43,076 nucleotides of DNA from positions 1 through 43,076 of the forward strand of contig NZ_JAHLQB010000030.1 of assembly GCF_018918205.1 (NCBI RefSeq), in the 5' to 3' direction. Numbering within the stretch: position 1 is the stretch's first letter; every line of letters starts with the position of its first letter. A model generated the notes under the pieces. It saw only the letters and a list, made by a program, of their open reading frames with translations. It was not told where the DNA came from and ran no database searches. A program made the translations under genes and the position numbers. Positions 14,035 to 23,129 of the stretch are shown here, in pieces. The DNA is from Lachnoclostridium sp. MSJ-17 (GTDB lineage Bacteria > Bacillota > Clostridia > Oscillospirales > Acutalibacteraceae).

Positions 14035-16104
14035 TTATTCTACACCTAACGCCTTAAATACAGCATCTTCGGGTGTTTGATAGAAAATAAGATTAAAACA
14101 ACCGATCAACTCTGCGGGAACTGTACTCAAATCCGCAGCCGAAGTTATCGGAAGCAAGACCTTCTTTGCTCCGCTATCAAGGCAAACCTGAAGCGTGCTT
14201 GCAAGGCTTTCGCCTTTTATAAGCGTTCCTGCAATACTTATATCTCCAAGAACTGCCAAACTGCTTACGGCAGGTTTTCCGAGAGCAACAGAACAAAGAG
14301 CAATCAAGGTCGGCAGCGTCAGCTTATCTGTCATTCCGATACCTTGTAAATCCTGATAGTTGACAATATAATTCTTGGTTGTTGTGCTTATGTTGGCACT
14401 AATTCTGTTAGAATTCGCCTTAAGATAGTTAAACGCTGTATTAACAGCTTCTTTGCTGTCTGAATTACTGCCGATACCCGTTCTTTCAAGTTTTCCGTTG
14501 CCCGGCATCATTTGTGACTCAAGACGGAAAACGCCTATCATTCCTGATTTTGAAGGGGCAACTGTATAAATCTGTCCGGGGTTGCCCATTCCTTCGGGAA
14601 TCAGCTTACCGCCGCCTTGTTCTGGAACGGAGACATAATGCTCCTCAAAGGTATCGTTATCAATGTATGAGAAGTTTACATCGTAAAACTCCATACCGCC
14701 GAGCTTTTTGAGCTGTTCTTTTACTCTGCGGCGCATTTCAAGTGCAAAAATCAGGATTTCCTCAACCTGTTCTTTTGTAAAATCTCCATCAGGATAGATC
14801 AGCTTAATCATACCGCCGACAATCTTTCTGACCGCTACGGTATCTCTTTGATTGAGGTTTGTACCCAAGCGGAAATACTTATCTAAGGCATCGCCGTACT
14901 GTTCCTTACGCAGCTCACGAATAAACTCAGCAAGATAGTCCGTGATGAATCCATAGTCATTAGTAAAGTGTTCAGGTCTGAATTTTGGTATTTCCCAGCC
15001 GGGGACATAACAGTGCATACGGTCAAGGAAAGCTGTATCTAATCCCATTTCGGGAGGAAACGGAGCAAACAGGCTTGACGTTTTCAAAAGGACTTCAACG
15101 CTCTGATTGATATTTCCGACAAACGCCATTGAAGCAGAAGCGGAAATCTCGTCTTTTCCTCTGGCGAAGGAACCGGAGTTCATATAATCTTTCATTATCT
15201 GAACGCCGTCTTTATCTTTAAAGCGAATACCTGCTACCTCGTCAAATGCGACACAATCCCACACGCCGACAAGTCCGACCTGCTTGCGACCCATATTATA
15301 GAACAGATTGGCTACAGTTGTTTGTCCGCCCGAAACAAGAATACTGTTCGGTGATACTTCTTTGTAGATGTGTGACTTTCCCGTGCTTCTCGGGCCAAGC
15401 TCACATAAATTAAAATTGTTTTCAACAAGCGGAATCATACGGGCGAGTAACAGCCATTTCTCACGTTCCTTCAATCGGTCGGGTTCCATTCCGGTTGAAC
15501 GGAGCATGATCGAAATCCATTCGTCCTTTGTAAATGCCTTACGACCTTCCTTAAGCTCCTTAATGTCGATATGCGGCATTTGAACCGGAGTGAGTTTGCG
15601 GATTTTTACCGGAGGAACATCTCTTTCCCCCTCGTTGTATTCATATTCAAGTCCGACAATGCACCAAATACCGCCACACAACAAACGGTCAAACTCAGAG
15701 GGGTAATCTTCAGGAATCGGGATGTTTTTTAATCCGAGGTTCATAAACTCCGCTTCGTATTTATCGTTCTTGATGTTCAGATGCACAGTCAGTTTGTCGA
15801 TAACCGTGTAGCTGCCGCGCTGACGAAGAAGCGACATAATCTTTTGTGCTTCGTCGGGACGCACATAGTTATCCGTCAGAATTCTTTTAACGGTATTCAA
15901 ACCTTCATCTATGACAAACTCATCGTCAGAGCTGCAATACTGACCAAGCAAAAACTCAAGAACATAGACAGGCACATTTGCGCCTTCCTTGATTTTCTTT
16001 GTCAGGTCTTTACGGACGATTCTACCGTCAAAGGTTTGTTTTAGCTTTCTGTTGATGGCTTCGTTCGCGTCATCCGCATTTATTCTATCTATATTGTCGC
16101 TCAT
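14035..16104 (-). CDS. brxL: BrxL, AAA+ Lon-like protein of BREX type 1
   Basis: A 689-aa ATPase of the BREX type 1 defence system. After an N-terminal helical region come a Walker A motif GPRSTGKS (about residue 238) and a Walker B-like DCVAFDEVAG, and the FVGNINQSVEVLL segment and GLDTAFLDRMH/R-finger region are typical of BrxL. The C-terminal domain (SLAVLGDISIAGTLIKG to ALGVE) is Lon-like. The Lon PKDGPSAG serine motif is replaced here by GIGMTDKLTLP, so peptidase activity is doubtful. ATG 16104 has AGAGGTG upstream; 11 bp separate it from the pglZ stop. BrxL acts with the other BREX proteins to block phage DNA replication. Confidence 0.92.
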   Translation of the reverse strand: MSDNIDRINADDANEAINRKLKQTFDGRIVRKDLTKKIKEGANVPVYVLEFLLGQYCSSDDEFVIDEGLNTVKRILTDNYVRPDEAQKIMSLLRQRGSYTVIDKLTVHLNIKNDKYEAEFMNLGLKNIPIPEDYPSEFDRLLCGGIWCIVGLEYEYNEGERDVPPVKIRKLTPVQMPHIDIKELKEGRKAFTKDEWISIMLRSTGMEPDRLKEREKWLLLARMIPLVENNFNLCELGPRSTGKSHIYKEVSPNSILVSGGQTTVANLFYNMGRKQVGLVGVWDCVAFDEVAGIRFKDKDGVQIMKDYMNSGSFARGKDEISASASMAFVGNINQSVEVLLKTSSLFAPFPPEMGLDTAFLDRMHCYVPGWEIPKFRPEHFTNDYGFITDYLAEFIRELRKEQYGDALDKYFRLGTNLNQRDTVAVRKIVGGMIKLIYPDGDFTKEQVEEILIFALEMRRRVKEQLKKLGGMEFYDVNFSYIDNDTFEEHYVSVPEQGGGKLIPEGMGNPGQIYTVAPSKSGMIGVFRLESQMMPGNGKLERTGIGSNSDSKEAVNTAFNYLKANSNRISANISTTTKNYIVNYQDLQGIGMTDKLTLPTLIALCSVALGKPAVSSLAVLGDISIAGTLIKGESLASTLQVCLDSGAKKVLLPITSAADLSTVPAELIGCFNLIFYQTPEDAVFKALGVE

Positions 16105-16115
16105 AACTGCACCTC

Positions 16116-18635
16116 TTAAAATCCGAAGTCATCGGCAAAGGCTATGTCAATCATAACCTCTTGGCGCAATACTTCTAAATCCTTCTTATCATCTACGATC
16201 AACAGGTAATACTTATCGCTGCGGTTGTACGGTCTGTTTCTGAGATTAAATCTCAGCTTGAATATTCTGTTGGCAGCTTCCGTACTCTTGTTGTCAGCCG
16301 TATGGATAATCTCATTTGAAATCTTTTCGCCATTTTCGTTGACAAAGCAAATTCGGTAGGTCGTTTCCTTGACCACACTTCCAACAGGCTCATTCTGAAT
16401 AAAGTCAAGCGAGAAAATAAGATTGGTAATCTTATTACTCAGGCTCACGAGCGAAATGACAGCGCTGGTCGTTTCTTTATGCCCTTTCTCTGTTCTGACA
16501 TCAATGAGAGGGATCAGCATTTCCTGTGGAGAGCTACCGCCGTGTACGAAGTTTATACCGCCGCCCTGTGCTTTGAAAATATCGCTTGCCATCGGGAAGC
16601 TGACTATCTTATCGTCGTCGTTCTGTAATATGTCGGCAAGCGGCAGGCTCTCAACACCATCGGCTTCAACCGCTTTCTTTGCAACAACATAACGCTTCGC
16701 CTTATATACTTTTGAGCCTGTTATGTTTCCGATTTTATCGCTTTCGGTAAGGTTATCACGTTTGTAAATGAAGCCGTGATCCGCCGTAACGATAAAGTGT
16801 ACTGTGTTGGCGCAGGTTGTTAATCTTCTTATTAAAGCGGAGATTTCCTCAATCGCTTCTTCGCAAGCTGTAAATACTTCATTCTCGGTATTGAGTTTGT
16901 CCCCACGAGCGTCAATCTGATTATGATAGACGTACACAACATCCTGATTAGTAAACACTTCTCGGAGCTGTGTCTGATTCATATTTTTTAGGTCGTCGTA
17001 CTGTACGCAACGGCTGTTTTGTTTGTATGATTGTAATATCGGTTCTCTGTGTGCTGTATCGTTGCAGCCCTTACCGTCAACGAGGACTTCAAAATCGTCT
17101 GTCAATTCCAGCGTCCTATGCGGCAGCAGCGCAGCCATACCCAAACGTGTGTAAGATGGCAAAACACTCTGCATAGGCTCAATCTTCACCTTGCATTTCT
17201 CGTCGGATTTGAGCTTGCGGAACAGGCTGTATCCGACCTCGTAGCGCAAAGCGTCAGAGATAATAACTACCGTTCTCTCCTTTGCGTAACGGATATATCT
17301 ATCAAAGAAGTTAATCTGTTTTGTCAAACGAGTATCGCCGTCTGCGGCTTTCAGCTCACGATTCCAATTAACACAAATGTTATTCAGATAATCGTTGGTA
17401 TATACATTCTCTACGAGCTGACGCAGATTCTCAAATTTCCTCGTATCTTCAACCTTATCATAGTGGAAGTAGAAATATCTGTAACGGCGATCCGCTTCGT
17501 AAAGTTCTTCCTGATACTTTCGGACAATGTTTTGAACACCCGAAACAGGCACATATACGCCGTAAGAGAGCAAATGCCAAGCGTTTTCAATCACATAATA
17601 CTCGGCGCTCACCTTGTTGCCGAAATGATTTCTGCGGCGGTTGATACAAATCTCAGTAATACTCTTGCCGTTCAGCTTTGCGGCTGTGTCCTCGTTTTCA
17701 AGGCGTTCAATCAGCCAATCAATGAGGATTCTGTCTATACCGGCAAAGAGGTGACAATCCACAATATCGGCAGGCTCCATTTTGCGCAGCACCTTGTCTG
17801 CGTTCAGAGCGTTATACACTATATCAGAGATTTCATCAAAACGCTTGCCGTAGAGGTAGCTGTTCATCAGGTTATCGAGATAGACTGTAACGTTATTTGT
17901 GGACTTATACGCAACAAAAGATTTCCACGGCTGCGGCAACTCGCCGTAAACCGTTTTGGAAAGGTATGTAACAAACAACGTCATAGTAAACTTTTCAAGA
18001 GTAGGCTTCGGATCAGAGTAACCGAAATGCTCGTTAGCCTGTTCCCAGAAAGCCTTATCAACGCCGTATCTCTCAAACTCAGCGAGGTACTTGTTATCGT
18101 CAAAGCCGTCCTCTGTCAGAATAGCTCTGACAACCTCCTCAAAGTTAGAGGTTTTGAGCTTGCAGATAACGCTCATGATGCCGATCTCAATATCAGCCTT
18201 CGTAGTCGCTTCAATTTCAAGGTCGTAAAACTTCTGTCTGTGCTTATTACCTGCAAAGAATTTTTTATACTCCTGAAATACGTCCTTGAGCTTTTCGTCA
18301 AAGCCCAAGTCCAGAGTAATAAGGGAAGCACGGTCAGCGTAGAAACGCTTGGAATAACGCAGGGTATCTTCCAAATGGTTCTCCTTTATATCCGGCTTTG
18401 GAAAAGGAGCATACACAAGGTAATGCGTAGTAGTATCCTCGCACTCCAGAAAGTGCTTGATAAAGAATTGATTATCCTTTTCCAAGTGCAGGACTTTTGC
18501 GTTACTAAGCTCCAGCGTGTCAATATCCTCGGCAAACTCGCCGTTTTCATCGTACCAAAATACGAGCTTGCGGACGTCGCCTTTTAGCTGAGAGTTTAGC
18601 TTATCTGTTATTTGTTTTAGATTTAATTCAGCCAT
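16116..18635 (-). CDS. pglZ: PglZ, alkaline-phosphatase-superfamily protein of BREX type 1
   Basis: An 839-aa core BREX protein of the alkaline phosphatase superfamily. The metal-site motifs are VVIISDALRYEVGYSLF (about residue 455-471) and HFIVTADHGFIYKRD (about 613-627); the GGSSPQEMLIPLI segment is also characteristic. About 450 residues precede the catalytic domain, as usual for type A PglZ. ATG 18635 has only a weak GAAG site. It lies 23 bp after a 55-codon gene and 11 bp before brxL. PglZ is required for BREX methylation and defence; its substrate is not settled. Confidence 0.93.
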   Translation of the reverse strand: MAELNLKQITDKLNSQLKGDVRKLVFWYDENGEFAEDIDTLELSNAKVLHLEKDNQFFIKHFLECEDTTTHYLVYAPFPKPDIKENHLEDTLRYSKRFYADRASLITLDLGFDEKLKDVFQEYKKFFAGNKHRQKFYDLEIEATTKADIEIGIMSVICKLKTSNFEEVVRAILTEDGFDDNKYLAEFERYGVDKAFWEQANEHFGYSDPKPTLEKFTMTLFVTYLSKTVYGELPQPWKSFVAYKSTNNVTVYLDNLMNSYLYGKRFDEISDIVYNALNADKVLRKMEPADIVDCHLFAGIDRILIDWLIERLENEDTAAKLNGKSITEICINRRRNHFGNKVSAEYYVIENAWHLLSYGVYVPVSGVQNIVRKYQEELYEADRRYRYFYFHYDKVEDTRKFENLRQLVENVYTNDYLNNICVNWNRELKAADGDTRLTKQINFFDRYIRYAKERTVVIISDALRYEVGYSLFRKLKSDEKCKVKIEPMQSVLPSYTRLGMAALLPHRTLELTDDFEVLVDGKGCNDTAHREPILQSYKQNSRCVQYDDLKNMNQTQLREVFTNQDVVYVYHNQIDARGDKLNTENEVFTACEEAIEEISALIRRLTTCANTVHFIVTADHGFIYKRDNLTESDKIGNITGSKVYKAKRYVVAKKAVEADGVESLPLADILQNDDDKIVSFPMASDIFKAQGGGINFVHGGSSPQEMLIPLIDVRTEKGHKETTSAVISLVSLSNKITNLIFSLDFIQNEPVGSVVKETTYRICFVNENGEKISNEIIHTADNKSTEAANRIFKLRFNLRNRPYNRSDKYYLLIVDDKKDLEVLRQEVMIDIAFADDFGF

Positions 18636-18658
18636 AATTCTTCACTAACTTTTTTCAG

Positions 18659-18826
18659 TTATTCATCGTCTTCATTTAAGGTGTAAATATCAACTCTTGT
18701 AGGAGGATCCGGAACAATAATGGGGTTTTCCTTGCCTTCTGCGCTGTTTATCTCTAATTGTATCGGTGGCTGCACTATCTCTGGTTCACCATCATTATGC
18801 AATGGTAAGTTATGTATTTTTTTCAT
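18659..18826 (-). CDS. Small acidic protein in the BREX operon
   Basis: A 55-aa protein: ATG at 18826 with AGGAG 9 nt upstream, stop at 18659. It starts MKKIHNLPLHNDGEPE, is proline-rich in the middle (QPPIQLEI, IIVPDPPTRVD) and ends in YTLNEDDE. It is acidic and probably disordered. It fills the gap between the membrane-protein gene (13 bp before) and pglZ (23 bp after). I know of no BREX component like it. Possible roles are an adaptor, inhibitor or antitoxin of the membrane protein; none is shown. Confidence 0.65.
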   Translation of the reverse strand: MKKIHNLPLHNDGEPEIVQPPIQLEINSAEGKENPIIVPDPPTRVDIYTLNEDDE

Positions 18827-18839
18827 AGTATTATTCTCC

Positions 18840-19415
18840 TTATACCATTTTACAAATTGCTATAAAAAACCATATAAAGCATAAAGCAATAGAAATGTAA
18901 AAAAACAACATAGACAGTCTTACGTATTTTATTCTTTTCCCATTATTGCTATGCAATGATTTTTCTAATTCTTCATATGTTTTAGCCATATACTTACTGC
19001 GTTGTGCTTGCGTAACAAAGCTATCCTTATTATCTTCTATAAATTGTGTGTGTTCTTCTGCTGTAGGCAATGTTGCTTGTTTCTTTCTGTGTTGTGCAAT
19101 TGTTGCAAACACTAAGCATAACATCAATACTATTGCAACAGAAGAAAATGCTATTAACAGAAAGATAAAAGATAACACTCCACGGTTTTGGACAATTACA
19201 GGTGCTATTGTAAATAAAGCAATTATAACAAAAGAAAAAGCTGTTTGCATATTACTTGCTTGTCGAATTATCGAGTCTTCTCTGTCTCTTTCGTGTTGGT
19301 ATTTTATTTTTGAAAAATCACAAATATAGTCATAAAGTGTGTCATAATCGTATTCATGCTGTTTTTCGTTCTTTTTTTTACACTTTACTTTGATTATCTT
19401 TTTAGGCTTTTTCAT
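18840..19415 (-). CDS. Three-helix membrane protein embedded in the BREX operon (SLATT-like)
   Basis: A 191-aa protein with a strongly basic N-terminus (KKPKKIIKVKCKKKNEKQ). A charged helix follows (KIKYQHERDREDSIIRQASN), then two membrane helices (FSFVIIALFTIAPVIV and VLSFIFLLIAFSSVAIVLMLCLVFA), a cytosolic loop of about 55 residues and a third helix near the C-terminus (LSMLFFYISIALCFIWFFIAI). The layout recalls SLATT and related TM effectors of CBASS or Pycsar systems, where the membrane part kills or stalls the infected cell. That comparison is by architecture only. ATG 19415, 8 nt after the pglX stop, is preferred over TTG 19427 because GAGGAG precedes it. It is not a standard BREX gene and may act as a membrane effector or as an anchor. 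Confidence 0.7.
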   Translation of the reverse strand: MKKPKKIIKVKCKKKNEKQHEYDYDTLYDYICDFSKIKYQHERDREDSIIRQASNMQTAFSFVIIALFTIAPVIVQNRGVLSFIFLLIAFSSVAIVLMLCLVFATIAQHRKKQATLPTAEEHTQFIEDNKDSFVTQAQRSKYMAKTYEELEKSLHSNNGKRIKYVRLSMLFFYISIALCFIWFFIAICKMV

Positions 19416-19423
19416 TATTCTCC

Positions 19424-22400
19424 TCAAATCTTCGCTAAAATCTGTAATTTCTTTCCGTCCTGTGCGGTCTGCACCTTTTCGTAGTTGACCTTTACGCCGT
19501 CGTCGAGGTCTATGTCGGGGCGGGAGAGGGCAAGGTGAGCTACCTTTGCATCGTATTCTTTGGTTTCCTTGAGCTGCTTTTGGAGCTTTTCCTTGCGCTT
19601 TGCGGCGGCAGCACGGTCACGGTTGTTGGTCGTGTTGTCGATGGTATCCTGCTCACGCTCAATCTCTTTTTCGTAGGTACGTTGGATACGGTGCAGGTAT
19701 TCTACACGCATATTGCCGATGGTGTCGGCGTTCCAACGGTGCATATAGACAAGCGCCTTAAAGCCGTTTTGCTTTCCGCTGTCAAAAAGCCAATAGATCG
19801 GGCGCTTCTGATATATCTTGCAATGGTCTTTGAAAAAGTCATTGAGGAAGTAGTTGCGGATTATATCACGGCTGGTATTGCCTTTGTTGCCGAGAGCCTT
19901 AGCAATAAAAGCAAGATTTTCCTCAAGCTTATTAATTCCAAAAGCCACCTTTACAAACTCGCAGAAACGACCTACAATGTCATCATCAAAATACGGAGTG
20001 TCGGTGATCGGAATACAGTTATCACCATCGGGAAAATAACTCGTATACTTCTCGCTGTTCCATTCTCCGCCGGCATATGCTAAACCATCATTATCAAGAG
20101 AATAGCGTCCAAACATACAACCGACGGCATAGGAAATAAAGCTACGCATATCACGCTGCAAATCAGCCTTGCGGACGGTTACGTCCTTGTCCGCAACTTC
20201 GGGCGTCAGCTCGTCCTGCAATCCGTAGATGTCAATGAATATGCGGTTGAGTTCTTCTTCGTTGGTTTTTAATTGACTGAATCGCTCGTCACATTCCCTT
20301 TCCCAACGATGATAGGCTTCTTCAAGTGTGTTTTCAATCAGATAACCGTTGCTTTCTTCCCGTTGTACTTGTTGTGGCGAGAACAAAAAATATGATAGAA
20401 ACGGATGCTTTTTGAAATCCCAAGAGGTTTCAAAAGAATCCCATTCATCTTTACATATTTTAATGTTTTCTTCTACAATCTTTTCCATTTCGATTTTACG
20501 AACGCTATCATAAACAACGGGAATTTTAGCTATTGTACCACAATTAAAATCTAATGTAGGTGCCAGAATTTTCATCATTTCATTGTTTACAACTGAGTTA
20601 GTCAATGCCATATAATAATACAGATTACCATTCTTACAAAAGCACGATGAACCTTTTGTGTCAAAAATAAATCCAACCGGACTATATCTGCAAGAAAAAT
20701 TGCCTTGTGATAAAGCACTCCAAGTAAAGCATTCTTTAAAATAGCAATCTCTATTGATAACCCTTCCTTTATGATTCACATTTGAATGTGAATCAATATA
20801 ATCACATACATCCTTTCCTTTATTCTCAAAGTTGACCAAAAGAGTATTATTACCAAACCATTTTCTAAAACTCCCACCTTTATTATATGGAAACCACTTA
20901 TAGCCTTTGCAAGTATCTTCTTCAGATGTACCATTGAATAACACTTTACCAATATCAACTTCAGACCAAACACGCAAAAATCTATCATTATTCGTTGTTG
21001 CCATTCCCTGACAAGGATAAGCTAAACTCCCTAAAGTATCATTCCTAAAGACATCAATGATACTTTGGCTTACCCAGTAAGCAATTGGTGAGCCGGGGAT
21101 TTTGGAGAAGTCGTCAGTACTAACCTCTGCATAACGATTTTCAAAATTTGGGAATACCTTTGGTCGGTTGAGTCCGGTTTCTTCATCTTTTATAATGTCT
21201 TTCAATGTAATATGTGTATATGTACCTTTATAATTTGGAATGCGATTGTTTTTGAATACAGTAACCGCTGTACCAAAGGCAATGCCCATTACCATATTTT
21301 CCATATGCATTAAATCTACAATGGTTTTTGTAGCTAAAATATTTTGGCGCATTTTTTCAAAGCTGGAAAGGAACATCCAACTTTGCATTGTTACCATTGA
21401 ATTGTAACCATCACGAACAACCCAATTATTTCCTTTTTCAATAAAAGTTGAGAACAAATCAGATTTGCTATTGGGATAGTGCTTTTTGACAAAAGCGTTT
21501 AACTTTGCGCTCATACCACTTCCACCCATATACGGCGGATTAGTACAGACAACTTCGTATTTTTTTAGCATGATCTCTGTCTGTCTGATTAACGCAGGAA
21601 ACAGCTTGTGCAAGCCTTTTCTTTTGTTGGTGTCAAAAATATTGTCAAAGTAGGCTTGCTCGATTTCAAAATACTTTTCTTTTACCTTTTCAAATTCTGC
21701 CTTGGCGATATTGGGGTTGAGAATACTGCCGTATTCCTTCGCGTCATAGTATTCATCTGCAAGACGCTGTGCGGCAGGCATCAAATCGCCGAAAAGCTCT
21801 AAATCCTCGCTGTTTAAGCTGTTGCTCTCCTGAATGGAGCATAGATTAGGACGGATGCCACGCGTAAAGAAACGGCGGTCATAGGAGCGAGCCTTCATCA
21901 TTACGGCAAAGTATGCAAGCTGGGTAGCACGGTCGTCAAGCTCCAAACCGTACAGATTCTTTTCAACAATGCGCTGTGCAGCGTCACGCTCAGTGTAGCC
22001 CTGCGCTGTATAGATGTCCATAAACACATCAAAGGCGTACACGAGGATATGTCCGCTTCCCATACAAGGATCAAGGAAAGTGGAATCTACATACGGCGGT
22101 ACGTCGCCCTTGTTGTACTTATGGCTTTCTTCAATACGGAAGCGGTCTATAATTTCCTGACTCTGCTCCGCTTCTTCCAGATAATACTTCCACTTAGATT
22201 TGAAAGTATCAATCTTTGCTCTCTCGGTGTCGTCCCAATCGCCGTATTTCAGATTATGGATAGCGATTCGTCCGAGGGAGTTTTCTACCATATAGCGGAC
22301 GATCCAATCAGGAGTAAAAAGCTGGGTTGCCGCAGGAACATCCTCTTTGCGTATCTTTTGACCGGAAGGACGACCAAACACCTTGTCCTTCGGCTCGGTA

Positions 22401-23107
22401 TTGTAATACTGATACAGCCAGCCGATAATCTCAACCTGACCTTGCTTTTCAATATTGAAATCGTCCTCGGAAATATCGTGTACAAGGTGATATACTACGC
22501 CGTCCTTGTCGGTAAAGGATACGTTTAGGAGCAGCTCTGTATAATCATTTGTTTTTTCAAAGAGTTCGGGGAGTATCTCATTTAGCTTGTTGCATTGCCT
22601 GATAAACAGAAATTGAAACAGCTCGTCGCTCTTATTGCGGTCTTTGAGGTTGTCGATCAGGTCGATCTCGTCCTCGGTAAAGTCAAGGTCGGTATCAAAG
22701 GGATTGGTAACGAAGTCCGGCTCTGCCTTTGCAGGATTCTCAGAGGAAAGCACACGGACACGACCGGGCAGATAGTCGTTGACTTCCATAAAGCGCACGG
22801 CGATCAGGCGGTTAAACCAAGTGTAGGCAACCTCCTCGATCACAGCGTCAAACGCTTCGGCGTGTTTGAGCTGTTTCGCTTTAATAGCAGCGACAAGGGA
22901 TCTCCTCTGCTCGATGGCGGTCTTACCCTCCAAGCGAACAGGCTGGCTTGTGCCAATATCAAATAACTGCAAGTCGTCCGTGGACTGCGGTAACGGATTG
23001 GCAATCTCCTTTTCGGTAACGCCGAGCAAACCGGCTTTCAAAATAATGTCGGCTCTCAGCTTGTTTCTCGCCCATATAGCAAAGTTTTTTATCGCTGTCT
23101 TATTCAT
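19424..23107 (-). CDS. pglX: PglX, adenine-specific DNA methyltransferase of BREX type 1
   Basis: A 1227-aa N6-adenine methyltransferase that marks host DNA and sets BREX specificity. SAM-binding motif I is FLDPCMGSGHILVYAFDVF (about residue 345-363), and the catalytic motif IV is NPPYMGGSGMS (about 521). The N-terminal HTPDWIVRY-like segment and long C-terminal target-recognition region are as expected. ATG 23107 has GGAGGAAG 7 nt upstream; it starts 22 bp after brxC. The gene is uninterrupted, with no neighbouring duplicate segment that would suggest switching of specificity. Confidence 0.95.
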   Translation of the reverse strand: MNKTAIKNFAIWARNKLRADIILKAGLLGVTEKEIANPLPQSTDDLQLFDIGTSQPVRLEGKTAIEQRRSLVAAIKAKQLKHAEAFDAVIEEVAYTWFNRLIAVRFMEVNDYLPGRVRVLSSENPAKAEPDFVTNPFDTDLDFTEDEIDLIDNLKDRNKSDELFQFLFIRQCNKLNEILPELFEKTNDYTELLLNVSFTDKDGVVYHLVHDISEDDFNIEKQGQVEIIGWLYQYYNTEPKDKVFGRPSGQKIRKEDVPAATQLFTPDWIVRYMVENSLGRIAIHNLKYGDWDDTERAKIDTFKSKWKYYLEEAEQSQEIIDRFRIEESHKYNKGDVPPYVDSTFLDPCMGSGHILVYAFDVFMDIYTAQGYTERDAAQRIVEKNLYGLELDDRATQLAYFAVMMKARSYDRRFFTRGIRPNLCSIQESNSLNSEDLELFGDLMPAAQRLADEYYDAKEYGSILNPNIAKAEFEKVKEKYFEIEQAYFDNIFDTNKRKGLHKLFPALIRQTEIMLKKYEVVCTNPPYMGGSGMSAKLNAFVKKHYPNSKSDLFSTFIEKGNNWVVRDGYNSMVTMQSWMFLSSFEKMRQNILATKTIVDLMHMENMVMGIAFGTAVTVFKNNRIPNYKGTYTHITLKDIIKDEETGLNRPKVFPNFENRYAEVSTDDFSKIPGSPIAYWVSQSIIDVFRNDTLGSLAYPCQGMATTNNDRFLRVWSEVDIGKVLFNGTSEEDTCKGYKWFPYNKGGSFRKWFGNNTLLVNFENKGKDVCDYIDSHSNVNHKGRVINRDCYFKECFTWSALSQGNFSCRYSPVGFIFDTKGSSCFCKNGNLYYYMALTNSVVNNEMMKILAPTLDFNCGTIAKIPVVYDSVRKIEMEKIVEENIKICKDEWDSFETSWDFKKHPFLSYFLFSPQQVQREESNGYLIENTLEEAYHRWERECDERFSQLKTNEEELNRIFIDIYGLQDELTPEVADKDVTVRKADLQRDMRSFISYAVGCMFGRYSLDNDGLAYAGGEWNSEKYTSYFPDGDNCIPITDTPYFDDDIVGRFCEFVKVAFGINKLEENLAFIAKALGNKGNTSRDIIRNYFLNDFFKDHCKIYQKRPIYWLFDSGKQNGFKALVYMHRWNADTIGNMRVEYLHRIQRTYEKEIEREQDTIDNTTNNRDRAAAAKRKEKLQKQLKETKEYDAKVAHLALSRPDIDLDDGVKVNYEKVQTAQDGKKLQILAKI

Positions 23108-23129
23108 CTGAGCTTCCTCCGCTATCTAT

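Noticed and set aside
17049..18587. A 512-codon open frame on the plus strand
   Set aside because: It lies fully antisense to pglZ, which has clear motifs, and has no ribosome site or domain.
19424..23107. Phase-variable or switching pglX
   Set aside because: I found no homopolymer-linked frame break or duplicated target-recognition segment nearby.
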